Counted from the first letter of the stretch, positions 26,157 through 34,607 are shown. The stretch: 64,000 bases of DNA from JBFWNG01 sp050251195 (GCA_050251195.1 JBFWNG010000002.1:558001-622000), one strand, 5' to 3'. The notes: a model not told the origin generated them from the letters alone. A program made the numbers and translations.

Positions 26157-26528
26157 CTAGACAAGTTTGTCGAATTGGCCGGTGCTCAGCATGACGAGGG
26201 TGCAGGCTTCTGTATACGGTATTGCGGCTGCCCCCAGTGCGCGCTGGAGGGCAGGAGATTCACTTCCCGGGTTAAATACGATTATTCGCGGGCGCGCCAA
26301 AATGATGTCGTGGGCGAGAGCTTCTCCGCGCTCTGGACCAACATACATGGTGATTATGTCGATCGGTTTCGGAACCATATCAAGACTCGAGAACGTCGAA
26401 ATGCCGTGTATCTGCATGGACTGGGGGTGAACCGGAAAGACTTCATGTCGATGCTTGAGCAATTGTGACACTGCTTTGTTGGAGTAGCGTTGAGGGTTAG
26501 GGCTTGCACCGAGAACGGCAACTCTCAT
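26157..26528 (-). CDS. CoA-binding-domain protein, YccU-like
   Basis: A 123-residue protein of the CoA_binding_2 (Rossmann-like) family. The start ATG 26528 is supported by GGAGG upstream; it immediately opens the first beta strand, MRVAVLGAS. The family segments VAVLGASPNPQRYSNKAV, VFPVHPQ and IIVFNPGSESPAL are clear. Members are small, soluble and bind CoA; their physiological role is not settled. Divergent from the thioredoxin-like gene with about 100 bases between starts. Confidence 0.85.
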   Translation of the reverse strand: MRVAVLGASPNPQRYSNKAVSQLLKHRHEVFPVHPQSMQIHGISTFSSLDMVPKPIDIITMYVGPERGEALAHDIILARPRIIVFNPGSESPALQRALGAAAIPYTEACTLVMLSTGQFDKLV

Positions 26529-26632
26529 AGACAACCTCCAAAGTTCGAAAAAGAGATGCAACTCCATGCCCACTCAATTACCATAGTAATGAGGTAGCTT
26601 ATTGGAATTCAACAAAAATATGGTTGGAGTGC

Positions 26633-26974
26633 ATGGGAAAACCTGAATCTGGCACCGAGCTAGAAGAACTCTCCAGTACCAGTTTTAAGGAGCTGGTCGA
26701 GAATGCCTCCGCTACGGTTCTCGTGGAGTTTGGTGGGCCGTCTTGCGCACCGTGTGTTGCTATGGAACCCATGCTGGTATCCTTGGCCAACGAGCAAGCT
26801 CAACGAGCAAGTATTTACAAAATGGACGTAGAAGCGAACCCGGAGATAGCGCAGAATTTCGGAATTCGCGGCTTGCCAACGTTCCTTTTGTTTAAGGGCG
26901 GAAAGGTTGTCGAACGACTGATTGGTGCGCAATCTCGGCGCAAACTCGAAGACATAATCAAACGACATTCCTAA
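26633..26974 (+). CDS. Atypical thioredoxin-like protein, CAPC active site
   Basis: A 113-residue single-domain thioredoxin fold. The start ATG 26633 is chosen because GGAG lies four bases upstream; a TTG at 26624 would add three residues. The redox motif is Cys38-Ala-Pro-Cys41 rather than CGPC, and the Trp that normally precedes it is missing (FGGPSCAPC). The cis-proline loop GLPTF and the C-terminal helix are normal. The altered motif would change the redox potential. It may be a cytoplasmic reductant with its own substrates. It sits alone between divergent and convergent genes. Confidence 0.85.
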   Translation: MGKPESGTELEELSSTSFKELVENASATVLVEFGGPSCAPCVAMEPMLVSLANEQAQRASIYKMDVEANPEIAQNFGIRGLPTFLLFKGGKVVERLIGAQSRRKLEDIIKRHS

Positions 26975-26994
26975 GTTGGCTCGCTTCTATCGGC

Positions 26995-27651
26995 TTACCT
27001 AAGCTCGTCCCGGAACTCCATCCAGATCTTATAGTATTGCCACGCTGGAGGAATAGGAGGTGCTTGCTTATGATCGGGGCGCAATTGAAGGTCGCCGGTG
27101 CTTAAAAGTATCCGTTTAACGTCAGGATTTTGCTCGAGTTTTGCACGCATGCCGCGAAGGATCAGCTTGTAGTGGTCACCTTTCTCTTGAACGTAGTAGG
27201 GCATTCGTTTCTCTTTATACGTAACCCAATCGATTCCGAGCTGTTTCAAAATCTTGTTCGCTTCATTTCCCGCTTCTTTTGCTTCAAAGGACGTCATGGC
27301 GGCAACTTGCTCGCGTGTATGTGGCCACACGACGTTCGGCTGTAGGCGCGGATCGTCAGCTCCTTCCGGGTACTTCATCATTTGCCAGAACCCTTCCATG
27401 CTCGCGTAGGTTTTGCCGTCGAGTTCAAACGCGGTGGGCGCGAAGTTAGAAAGGATACCAAGTTCATTGCGTTTGGAAAGGATCACTTCACCAGGACCTG
27501 CATCTTGCGGCAAGACCTCCCATTCGGGAGCTGAGTCTCTTGGAACCGGTTTCCACCAATGCGAGGGATAATGAGAGTTCTGTGCAAAAAGTGTGCAGCT
27601 TACGCTTGTCGTCATCAATACAATGGAAATCAATCGCAAAACTAAACCCAT
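26995..27651 (-). CDS. Exported NADAR-domain (YbiA-like) protein
   Basis: A 218-residue protein. Its N-terminus (GLVLRLISIVLMTTSVSC) is a signal peptide with a weak lipobox-like VSC (Cys19), although cutting after FAQ is also possible. The rest is a NADAR domain: NELGILSNFAPTAFELDGKT (about 62-81), YASMEGFWQMMKYP, and the C-terminal LLSTGDLQL and YKIWMEFRDEL blocks. YbiA-type enzymes cleave N-glycosidic bonds in riboflavin intermediates, and NADAR proteins act in ADP-ribose chemistry, both in the cytoplasm. An exported one is unusual. Known residues: the canonical SxEH is here SMEGFWQ, so His is replaced by Gly, which questions activity. Confidence 0.78.
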   Translation of the reverse strand: MGLVLRLISIVLMTTSVSCTLFAQNSHYPSHWWKPVPRDSAPEWEVLPQDAGPGEVILSKRNELGILSNFAPTAFELDGKTYASMEGFWQMMKYPEGADDPRLQPNVVWPHTREQVAAMTSFEAKEAGNEANKILKQLGIDWVTYKEKRMPYYVQEKGDHYKLILRGMRAKLEQNPDVKRILLSTGDLQLRPDHKQAPPIPPAWQYYKIWMEFRDELR

Positions 27652-27759
27652 GATTTTGTGCCCCGCTTGACGTTCCCGGCCAATTTAGCGTGAAAGCCGT
27701 TGAACCCGCAAGCTCGGATTGTTAACATGATCCATACAAAGCCCTAAAGGATAACGTCT

Positions 27760-28848
27760 ATGAATCGGAGCGCCACCCTCTCCCTACTCAGTGCATTGTT
27801 GGTCATGTCTTGCAAACACTCGGGTCAACATTTTCTCAAGAGCGACGAGGCGCAAGCCTTGTTTGCCAAGCCAGAATGCCAGGGCGGCCAGACGCAGCAA
27901 ACGATCTCTCTCCAAGCGCTTGCAGCCATCCCTAAGGCAACAGCCGTGGCTTTTGGCGATGATCGCAAGTATGAACTCGCTTCTCCCTCGTTGAAATACC
28001 GCGCTCGAATTGACCTATGCTCAGACGAGCAGTCGGAGACCTTTGAAATTAAGAAGATTTTTTTGCTCCTTCCCCCAAACATGAGTCCTCTTCGGGTTAT
28101 TGTAGTCGATCCAAGTATTTCGAGTCCGCAGGCGAACGGCGATGTTGACCGCATTCCTCCGGCTAACCTGACGACCAAGGGGCTTGCGGAAGCGATTTTT
28201 GGGGAGGTGCAGCATTTAGAGATTAACGTCGATACGGGGCATCGCAACTACCAGATAAAGGGATGGCAAGGCCAGCAGAGTGCGTTCGTAACGGCCTCAG
28301 AGATGATGAATAACGACGCCGGCAAATTCGTTCCTATGACGACCCAGTTGGTTGCAGGAGGGATTGATTTCGTGGACGTTTTTAGTAACAGGAAATGTCC
28401 GGACGATCAGCAAGAGGGCGCAGCTCAGTTTGAGCTCGGCTCCGCAAAGTTTGAAATGGAGTTTTGCTCATTTCTTCCGGGCGGAGAAACGTCAGGTTAC
28501 AAAGTATTGTCGGCAAGCGTTCAAGACTCTGATCCGCAATTGGACGCAGAACAGCAAGATAAGTTCACCTTTGCCGGCGACAAGCTAGGTGACGTGTTCG
28601 CGTTCAAATTCAACCATCACAACATGTGCGACTCTTTTGTTTTCAAGCTTCCCCATGCAACGTATTCCGCCACAACGTCCAACAGTCAAGGAGGGGGATG
28701 CACCGGTACCGCTCTAAAAGGTGCGCCAGAACATTCTCAGCAAGGACAGAATCCGGATTTCGTTATGTTCCGCCATGTCTATAAAGACGGACACGTGGTC
28801 GAGCAGAGCCGAAAGGATTGCTATCATTTTTTTACATTTTGTCGATAA
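27760..28848 (+). CDS. Lipoprotein of the HHNxCDS family (copy 1)
   Basis: A 362-residue predicted lipoprotein with lipobox VMSC (Cys18), preceded by AAAGGA. Two domain-like halves follow, with five to seven Cys likely paired. Near the C-terminus is the block NHHNMCDSFVFKLPHATYSA, shared with the lipoprotein at 62416-63480 (NHHNDCDSMMLTLPEATYWV). The conserved His-His-Asn and Asp suggest a metal site or a structural core, but function is unknown. Both proteins begin with CK/CR and share the layout (about 355 residues, motif near 290). The gene is followed within 10 bases by the oxygenase gene, so the two could be cotranscribed. Confidence 0.78.
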   Translation: MNRSATLSLLSALLVMSCKHSGQHFLKSDEAQALFAKPECQGGQTQQTISLQALAAIPKATAVAFGDDRKYELASPSLKYRARIDLCSDEQSETFEIKKIFLLLPPNMSPLRVIVVDPSISSPQANGDVDRIPPANLTTKGLAEAIFGEVQHLEINVDTGHRNYQIKGWQGQQSAFVTASEMMNNDAGKFVPMTTQLVAGGIDFVDVFSNRKCPDDQQEGAAQFELGSAKFEMEFCSFLPGGETSGYKVLSASVQDSDPQLDAEQQDKFTFAGDKLGDVFAFKFNHHNMCDSFVFKLPHATYSATTSNSQGGGCTGTALKGAPEHSQQGQNPDFVMFRHVYKDGHVVEQSRKDCYHFFTFCR

Positions 28849-28857
28849 TGGTTCCCC

Positions 28858-29880
28858 ATGACAGACACAATCCCCATTTTAGACATCGAACCTTTGCTCA
28901 TCGCTAAGGCTGACGAGAGAAGCCTTGCGCATCTCACCCAAAAACTTAGCGAGGCGATGCGGGGGATTGGTTTCTTTTACGTCGCTAACCACGGCGTGCC
29001 GTCTGATTTGCAGAATCGTCTCATGCAAAGTTCCCGGCAATTTTTTACCCAGCCGGTTGCCAAAAAAATGGCAATCGCCATGAAGCATGCCGGTAAGGCA
29101 TGGCGCGGATACTTCCCGGTCGCGGGTGAGTTGACTTCAGGCAAGCCTGATCAAAAGGAGGGGATCTATTTCGGCTCGGAACTCAGCGGTCAGAACGAAG
29201 CTGTAAAACGCGGCACACCGATGCACGGCGCTAACCTATGGCCGGCAGGTACTGAGTTTGCACAGTTTAAAAACGACGTTCTCGCATATATGGACTGCAT
29301 GACGAAGTTGGGTCAAACTCTCATGGCAGGAATTGCGCTTAGCCTTGGACTACCGCGCCATTACTTTGTGCAACGCTTCACGACGGATCCCACTACGTTG
29401 TTTAGAATATTCAACTATCCAAAACACATTTGGGAACAAAACGCCGATGAATGGGGCGTGCGCGAACACACCGACATGGGTTTTCTTACTATTCTTCTTC
29501 AGGACGAAAGCGGCGGATTGCAAGCGAAGGCAAAAGACGGAAGATGGATCGAAGCGCCGCCAATCAAAGACACGTTCGTGATCAACATCGGAGACATGCT
29601 CGAAGTGTGGACGCGGGGAATTTTCCGAGCAACGCCCCATCGCGTACGCAATCAGGCGCCGGCCGATCGTATTTCCCTGCCATTTTTCTTTGATCCAAAC
29701 TGGAACGCCAGCTTGAAACCGATCGAGCGCGAACTTCTGCCAAGCCAGTTCATCCCCGCTTCCTTTGGGGAGGATCGTCTTTGGGACGGCGTTAACCTCG
29801 CTAAGCTACGACCGGATATGACGTATGGAGATTTCGTCTGGGCTAAGGTACGCGCCGTTTTCCCCGCGCTTTCCGATTGA
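28858..29880 (+). CDS. 2-oxoglutarate/Fe(II)-dependent oxygenase, isopenicillin-N-synthase-like
   Basis: A 340-residue cytoplasmic enzyme of the IPNS/2OG-oxygenase superfamily. The N-terminal DIOX_N region (about 5-115) has GIGFFYVANHGVP. The jelly-roll core contains the His-x-Asp in REHTDMGFLTIL (about 199-201), a second His in ATPHRVRN (about 258), and the R-x-S motif in DRISLPFF (about 267). These are the Fe(II) ligands and 2OG anchors. The substrate is unknown; family members hydroxylate or cyclise small molecules. It lies 10 bases after the HHNxCDS lipoprotein gene. No ribosome site is evident before the ATG. Confidence 0.88.
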   Translation: MTDTIPILDIEPLLIAKADERSLAHLTQKLSEAMRGIGFFYVANHGVPSDLQNRLMQSSRQFFTQPVAKKMAIAMKHAGKAWRGYFPVAGELTSGKPDQKEGIYFGSELSGQNEAVKRGTPMHGANLWPAGTEFAQFKNDVLAYMDCMTKLGQTLMAGIALSLGLPRHYFVQRFTTDPTTLFRIFNYPKHIWEQNADEWGVREHTDMGFLTILLQDESGGLQAKAKDGRWIEAPPIKDTFVINIGDMLEVWTRGIFRATPHRVRNQAPADRISLPFFFDPNWNASLKPIERELLPSQFIPASFGEDRLWDGVNLAKLRPDMTYGDFVWAKVRAVFPALSD

Positions 29881-29918
29881 TAGCCGCGAGCGCGTCGGGA
29901 ACCCCAGCCATAAACATG

Positions 29919-29945
29919 TTTAATAGACATATAAAATCTATTAAA
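29919..29945. repeat. 9-bp inverted repeat between the oxygenase and cytochrome genes
   Basis: TTTAATAGA (29919-29927) and TCTATTAAA (29937-29945) form a perfect A+T-rich inverted repeat with a nine-base spacer. It could be an operator for the downstream cytochrome gene or a weak terminator. Nothing else is seen in this 115-base gap. Confidence 0.4.
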
Positions 29946-29995
29946 TTTACTAACTCAGTCGTTTTCTATAAAAAACCCTGTGGACCCACGCCGCG

Positions 29996-30748
29996 ATGGT
30001 AACCCAAGTGCTTTCTATCTTCAAAACATCGTTCTCTCACAAGACCCGTTGGATGGTTGTCATAATAATAGGGACCGTCGCGATTTGGGTGTTGGTTCGA
30101 ACCGTGGTTGACCCTGTCGCCTTTATGTCCACGGAGTCGCGCACTGCGGACGACGGCCGGGTTTTCAACCGCGTCGGATTCACGCCAGGTTGGAAGCAAG
30201 ACGTTTGGATGATGCAGCAAAGCCACTCAGGATTAGGACGTTCCTACGAACAATGGGACCGACTCGCAATTGTTGTCGATAAAACCTCCTACCCAAGAGT
30301 TGCTAAATTCTACCAGTTCGCCCCAGGACAGCTTGCCATCGATCGAGTCTCCCAGCCGGTGCCCTATAGAGCGCCTTGTTTCATGTGCCACCCAAACGGC
30401 CCCCGAGCGATACGTCCCGATTTCGCTTCAGACACGCTTCATCTGTCGCTCCTCGATCGGCTCAAGGTCTTGGTTTGGAACTTGAGAATCAAGACATACG
30501 GTCGCGTGGCGCCTGAACCCGTTGAGGAGAATCTCGATCAGGGCAAACCGTTTCGCTTCTTTGAGCCCATTGCCAACGCGAAGATTGAAGCTCCTACTTG
30601 CATGCGATGCCACAACGAAAAATGGTATGGCAGAGGTCATCTGACGAAGCAAAATATCTACACAGCCCGTTTTATGGTTGCCAATGGCTTCATGCCTCCT
30701 CTGGGATTTAGCCCGAGCGCGGAGGATCTGAAGGTGTTAGGTCTTTAA
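29996..30748 (+). CDS. Membrane-anchored di-heme c-type cytochrome
   Basis: A 250-residue protein with one transmembrane helix (about 18-40, VVIIIGTVAIWVLV) and a periplasmic domain. Two c-heme attachment sites are present, CFMCH (128-132) and CMRCH (202-206); a possible axial Met sits in FMPPLG near the C-terminus. The domain spacing fits a small di-heme cytochrome that moves electrons across the periplasm. Possible roles include peroxide reduction or donation to a terminal oxidase; no such partner gene is nearby. No clear ribosome site precedes the ATG, and the weak upstream region leaves start uncertain (Met20 is an alternative). Confidence 0.85.
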   Translation: MVTQVLSIFKTSFSHKTRWMVVIIIGTVAIWVLVRTVVDPVAFMSTESRTADDGRVFNRVGFTPGWKQDVWMMQQSHSGLGRSYEQWDRLAIVVDKTSYPRVAKFYQFAPGQLAIDRVSQPVPYRAPCFMCHPNGPRAIRPDFASDTLHLSLLDRLKVLVWNLRIKTYGRVAPEPVEENLDQGKPFRFFEPIANAKIEAPTCMRCHNEKWYGRGHLTKQNIYTARFMVANGFMPPLGFSPSAEDLKVLGL

Positions 30749-30755
30749 GACGAGG

Positions 30756-30782
30756 GTGCCCAACGCACATGGCGCTGGGCAC
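30756..30782. terminator. Bidirectional hairpin between convergent genes
   Basis: GTGCCCA (30756-30762) pairs with TGGGCAC (30776-30782), with partial pairing further in. It lies between two convergent genes and has no clear T run, so it is at best a weak terminator. Confidence 0.45.
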
Positions 30783-30794
30783 AGCAAGGAGCGT

Positions 30795-31265
30795 CTAGTG
30801 CGCTTGCATGATGCTTTCTAGTCCCAAATGCCTCAGAGTATCGGCAGAAATTTGATCGGGGCTTGAGCTAATGTTGTTTTTAGTTTGAAAATCGTTAAGA
30901 GCTTTTTTTGTGCTCAATCCGAATTTGCCATCTACCTGAAGGGTAGCACCTTGCTGATTAAGCGCAGTTTGAACTTGTTTCACTTGATCTTGATTAAGCT
31001 CGTTAATTTTAACGGGCTGAACGACCATTTCTGTTGGTGCGCTTTCCGGGCGTGCTCCCATTTGATCAGGGGTTGTTCCCTCAGGTTGAGCGGGCGGCGG
31101 TGTGGTTTCACCGGTGGAAGGTGGAGTTTCACCAGTTGTTGTTCCTGTTGTGTTCGTTGGGCTGGTATCTTCGTTTGCCGCTTTATTGCCTGCTGCCCAA
31201 GCGGTCGAGGCGAACAAGGTGCACAGGGCAAACACAGCGGTTTTGAAGTTTTTACGTAAGATCAT
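30795..31265 (-). CDS. Exported peptidoglycan-binding-domain protein
   Basis: A 156-residue periplasmic protein. The signal peptide ends at ASTAWAAGN (about 25). A Thr/Pro-rich linker (about 30-80) follows, then a PG_binding_1 domain (about 90-150) with VQTALNQQG, DGKFGLSTKKALNDFQ and ADTLRHLGL. This domain binds stem peptides or glycan of the cell wall; no catalytic domain is attached. AGGAG precedes the ATG. It could anchor to peptidoglycan or recruit another enzyme. Confidence 0.87.
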   Translation of the reverse strand: MILRKNFKTAVFALCTLFASTAWAAGNKAANEDTSPTNTTGTTTGETPPSTGETTPPPAQPEGTTPDQMGARPESAPTEMVVQPVKINELNQDQVKQVQTALNQQGATLQVDGKFGLSTKKALNDFQTKNNISSSPDQISADTLRHLGLESIMQAH

Positions 31266-31333
31266 GTTTTTCTCCTTTGCGAGATTAGTTTTCTGCGGGT
31301 TTTGTTTGCAAAGGATATGCCTAGAACTGATGG

Positions 31334-32314
31334 CTATCGGGGTTGGATGACGCCTTTCTCGTCACAGCCGAGGTCCTCGCGGTGGAAAAACTGGTAGAGT
31401 GCGACGAGGTTAACGGATCTGTTGACGAGATCGCAGAAGGGTAGCTTGTCGCCACCCCAAATCCTAGTCACAAGACGTTGTTGAAATGCGACGGAGCCTA
31501 ATCGAGCTTGGTTTCTTTTTAAGTTAAAGAATGCGACCCAATCCCTTCCGCCTTCTGAAAATGCTGTCGGAACGCTAAGTATATGGTCAATACTCGTAGC
31601 ATCGGGTGCAACGAAGGCGACAGCGTCCTTTCCGCGTTGTTGGACGTATTGATCCAACGTTCTATTTCTCGTTATTGAAAAGATCCCGCTGCCACCTGTG
31701 ACAGCAAACATGACCTTGCCCTTGAGCGCTCCCATCGTTGGCCATCCCTTATTCTTAATGGCCGTGCGGACGTTATCGTACTGCCGCGCAAGATCGCTTG
31801 GAGAAAAAATGTGTTCGCGAGGAATATAGCGGAGGAGGAGGTCGTCAAGATCCTCAGGATTACGCGTGTTTCCCCATCCCTGCTTTTTGTCTATGAAGAA
31901 GGTGACGACATCATGCTCCGGATTTCGGCGCATCCAATTCGACAACATTTCCAAACACGACGAAAAACTTCCGCCGCAATTATTATCGTTGCCGACCGGC
32001 AGATGACCAACGTACCAATCATGCTTTTGACCGCTGCTAAAAATGTCGAGAGTCGTGTCGAAGATATCGACTTCGACGACTTGAATGGCGTCAAAGACTT
32101 CTTCAAATGTGCCATTCCAATATTTGGAATCGTAGCAATTGTGGCATGCAAGTTGGTAGGCAGCGTTGAATGGCGTGTCATCCAGGACACTGAGAATGTC
32201 TTCACGAACCGATGACTCATTTAATGACGCGTTCGACTTCGATAGATCTTCTTTCCTTCCGCAACCGAGCAGCGTTAGGACAATCGACATAAACGCAAGA
32301 CTCGCGCAACGCAT
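31334..32314 (-). CDS. PI-PLC-like phosphodiesterase lipoprotein
   Basis: A 326-residue predicted lipoprotein. ATG 32314 is preferred, because AGGAG lies five bases upstream; it gives a signal with lipobox LLGC (Cys18). The catalytic region resembles Ca2+-dependent phosphoinositide phospholipase C: ACHNCYD for the first catalytic His, VEVDIFD for acidic ligands, YVGHLPVG for the second His, and the following CLEMLSNWMRRNPEHDVVTFFIDKK. The family hydrolyses phosphatidylinositol or lyso-phospholipids. As an exported enzyme it could act on host or prey membranes. The Asn-Cys after His is not the usual Asn-Ser. Function is inferred from motifs. Confidence 0.8.
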   Translation of the reverse strand: MRCASLAFMSIVLTLLGCGRKEDLSKSNASLNESSVREDILSVLDDTPFNAAYQLACHNCYDSKYWNGTFEEVFDAIQVVEVDIFDTTLDIFSSGQKHDWYVGHLPVGNDNNCGGSFSSCLEMLSNWMRRNPEHDVVTFFIDKKQGWGNTRNPEDLDDLLLRYIPREHIFSPSDLARQYDNVRTAIKNKGWPTMGALKGKVMFAVTGGSGIFSITRNRTLDQYVQQRGKDAVAFVAPDATSIDHILSVPTAFSEGGRDWVAFFNLKRNQARLGSVAFQQRLVTRIWGGDKLPFCDLVNRSVNLVALYQFFHREDLGCDEKGVIQPR

Positions 32315-32549
32315 GGACGCTCCTACTATGGCGAGAAAACCCTGGTCTTTCATTCTTCCCATCGTAGCAGTAAGGGCCGGTCAGCCGCAAGCGACACAGA
32401 GGATCCAGCGATTTTTCGCTAGATCTTTTTGGGATATCGTAAGTTCTTTGTTTGAAAAAATGAGATCTATTTCAATTTTTTTTCCACTATGTCATTATCG
32501 CGGTACAAAAAATTTCCGGTCAACTTAACTGAATGTGAAGGGAGTACAC

Positions 32550-33284
32550 ATGAAGAGATTTAGGAAAGCTGTATGGACCACGCTGGCAGGAGCATCTCTG
32601 TTGGTCTCAGTCTCGGCGTTCGGCCGCGACACGAAGTCATTTGACATGCTGGAGGGCGGAACGGTCGACAAAGACGGGATTCGACGAATCTACCAAGCCA
32701 CGGGCAATGAAGTGGCGCTCAATTACGGCTCAAGGCACCGTAACGGCGATCGCTACAACGCCAATCACACCTACATTAACTATGAGGTAACAGGTTATTA
32801 TCTTACGGCCAACGCTGAAAAAATCGAGATGAAGACAGACGGTCCTAACCACGGCGGCTGTAAGAAACTGCCAAAATGTCAGTGGGTCGAACCGCGATTC
32901 GAGATGGACGGCGGCAAGGCAAACATGGGTTCTGAGTACCCACATCCTAAGAACCATAACGATCTACCTTGTACGTCATGCGTTGCCCTCGGCGGCGACT
33001 TCCATAACAAATGGATCGGTTACAAGGTCATTGCTTATGAGAACGAGCAAGGCCTCCGTGTCATTGAACAATGGGTAGATCCAGACGGCTTGGACAAAGA
33101 AGGCAAACCGGCAAACAACTGGGTCCTTACCCTCAAAGAAGTTAACGAAGGTCAAATTATGCCTAACCCGAAGAGAGACCTTCCTATCGATGGCGAAGGC
33201 CTCGAAGCTGAAATTCGCATTCACCACGGCAAAAAAACCGAGATGAAGTACGGCAAAATCAGCGAGATCGTACAGCAATACTAG
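32550..33284 (+). CDS. Secreted protein of the paralogous family (copy 2)
   Basis: A 244-residue protein starting at ATG 32550 after AAGGGAG. Unlike copy 1 at 13820, it has a type I signal peptide (cut near AFG-RD, about residue 27), not a lipobox. The conserved domain starts near residue 40: DKDGIRRIYQATGNEV, VTGYYLTANAEKIEMKTDGP, GGC-x5-KCQWVEPRFE, EYPHPKNHND, NKWIGYKVIAY, QWVDPDGL and NNWV. Four conserved Cys (GGC, KC, PCTSC) probably pair. The two copies differ by localisation, as if one is released and one anchored. Function unknown; concanavalin-type binding fold is a guess. Confidence 0.8.
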   Translation: MKRFRKAVWTTLAGASLLVSVSAFGRDTKSFDMLEGGTVDKDGIRRIYQATGNEVALNYGSRHRNGDRYNANHTYINYEVTGYYLTANAEKIEMKTDGPNHGGCKKLPKCQWVEPRFEMDGGKANMGSEYPHPKNHNDLPCTSCVALGGDFHNKWIGYKVIAYENEQGLRVIEQWVDPDGLDKEGKPANNWVLTLKEVNEGQIMPNPKRDLPIDGEGLEAEIRIHHGKKTEMKYGKISEIVQQY

Positions 33285-33307
33285 CGAGATGTTTCTCAGC
33301 GTTCAAC

Positions 33308-33361
33308 ATGACGGTACTTTCGTACCGTCATGCCCAGCCTCGAAGGGCATCGCGGATCTCC
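33308..33361. repeat. Double hairpin of the GTCAT-type repeat family
   Basis: ATGACGGTAC-TTTC-GTACCGTCAT (33308-33331) is a perfect 10-bp stem downstream of the secreted gene. It continues into GTCATGCCCAGC...GAAGGGCATCGCGGATCTC, which belongs to the GTCAT-type repeats also seen at 41992, 52346 and 60687. It may act as a terminator for the secreted-protein gene. Confidence 0.6.
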
Positions 33362-33464
33362 AAAGTGATAATTTGAACAAATTTTCACACATTCCACGTC
33401 ATTTTGAATTTTCCTTTCTTCCCAAGAATTGTTAGTCTTTTAGTATAACCAAAGGTAAAAAAAG

Positions 33465-34589
33465 ATGACTAACGTTCTCGTGGTAATAGTTCTTTTTGCC
33501 GGACTCGCGTCATGTAAGTCGACGGGGGGCCGAAACCATTCCCAAATGAAATCCGATTGGGCTCCGGAAGGAGACTGGGAATCCCTCGGGAACGGCAAAC
33601 AGCGCCGGAAGTGGATTATGGAGTGGCAGTGTGCGATTCGCGACTCCGAGGGAGGCAAGCGCCAAGACGAGTATTGTGAGTGGCAGCGTAAGGAAGTTGG
33701 TAAGGACGGCAATCTCCTCTGCGAATTCAACACAAACTTCGTAAAAAATCGCAAGTACTATATTCCCATGCGATATGACCCTGCTCTTCCCCAAAGTCAA
33801 AGGGACACTGCTTGGGCTCACACTTCATCGAATACCTATCTTGCACTTGTGAAATTGGTGCGCCAATGCTCGCTCAAAAATGCTCACTGCGACAGAGATA
33901 AAATTGCAGCGACAATTGCCTCCAAACCTGAATGCAAGAACGACGACGTTGCCGCGCAGTACAAATGCCTCGACGGCAAATATCCAAGGTGCCACCAGGA
34001 TTGCTTTGTGGCGCTTCCTTATGTTGCTAAAAATTGTGCAAAGACGCCTTCGCCGGAATGTACGGCTTTGGAACAATCAGACGGCCGACCCAACTCAATA
34101 CACGCCTGTAAAACATCCAACCCTGATCCCGAAGCCTTGCAAAAATGCGTTGAGCAAATTGCATCAACTTGTCAGGAATCCTGCAAGGTTTCATGTGACG
34201 TGAATCGCTCCAGCGATCCGCAGGTTTGCAGCGATCTTCAACGAATTCTGTTCGATGAAGGTGGTGAGATTCAGCCCGTAACTCAGAAGGTCATTGACAA
34301 AGTGGAAGGCAATAAAGTCTCCTATGCCGAACAGCTGTCCATTCAGATACAAGCTACCACGCCTGGCGCCCTGCCCCAAGGTTGCGCTTTCGCGGTAGAT
34401 CCTGTGCTGAAAGAAAAGCTCGTTGGCGCAGGATGGAATGACGCCCAATTGAAGGAATATGCCCTAGCGGAGAAGACCTTCGTCAGTTGTGACCTGACTC
34501 GTGAACAAACCCAGTCTGTTAACAGTTGCGACGATATTGCTACCCAGCTTCGCGTTGGCACGCAAGTTTGGATCGTGACGGACGAATAA
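33465..34589 (+). CDS. Cysteine-rich lipoprotein of unknown function
   Basis: A 374-residue predicted lipoprotein with lipobox LASC (Cys17), ATG start and an AAAGGT-like ribosome site. About 22 further Cys are concentrated in residues 55-300, many in pairs (CKTSNP, CVEQ, CQESCKVSC), which fits several disulfides in the periplasm. No similar spacing is known to me. No enzyme motif is visible. It is followed by a clear terminator and stands alone. Confidence 0.74.
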   Translation: MTNVLVVIVLFAGLASCKSTGGRNHSQMKSDWAPEGDWESLGNGKQRRKWIMEWQCAIRDSEGGKRQDEYCEWQRKEVGKDGNLLCEFNTNFVKNRKYYIPMRYDPALPQSQRDTAWAHTSSNTYLALVKLVRQCSLKNAHCDRDKIAATIASKPECKNDDVAAQYKCLDGKYPRCHQDCFVALPYVAKNCAKTPSPECTALEQSDGRPNSIHACKTSNPDPEALQKCVEQIASTCQESCKVSCDVNRSSDPQVCSDLQRILFDEGGEIQPVTQKVIDKVEGNKVSYAEQLSIQIQATTPGALPQGCAFAVDPVLKEKLVGAGWNDAQLKEYALAEKTFVSCDLTREQTQSVNSCDDIATQLRVGTQVWIVTDE

Positions 34590-34607
34590 CCTGACTCGAA
34601 ATAAAAA

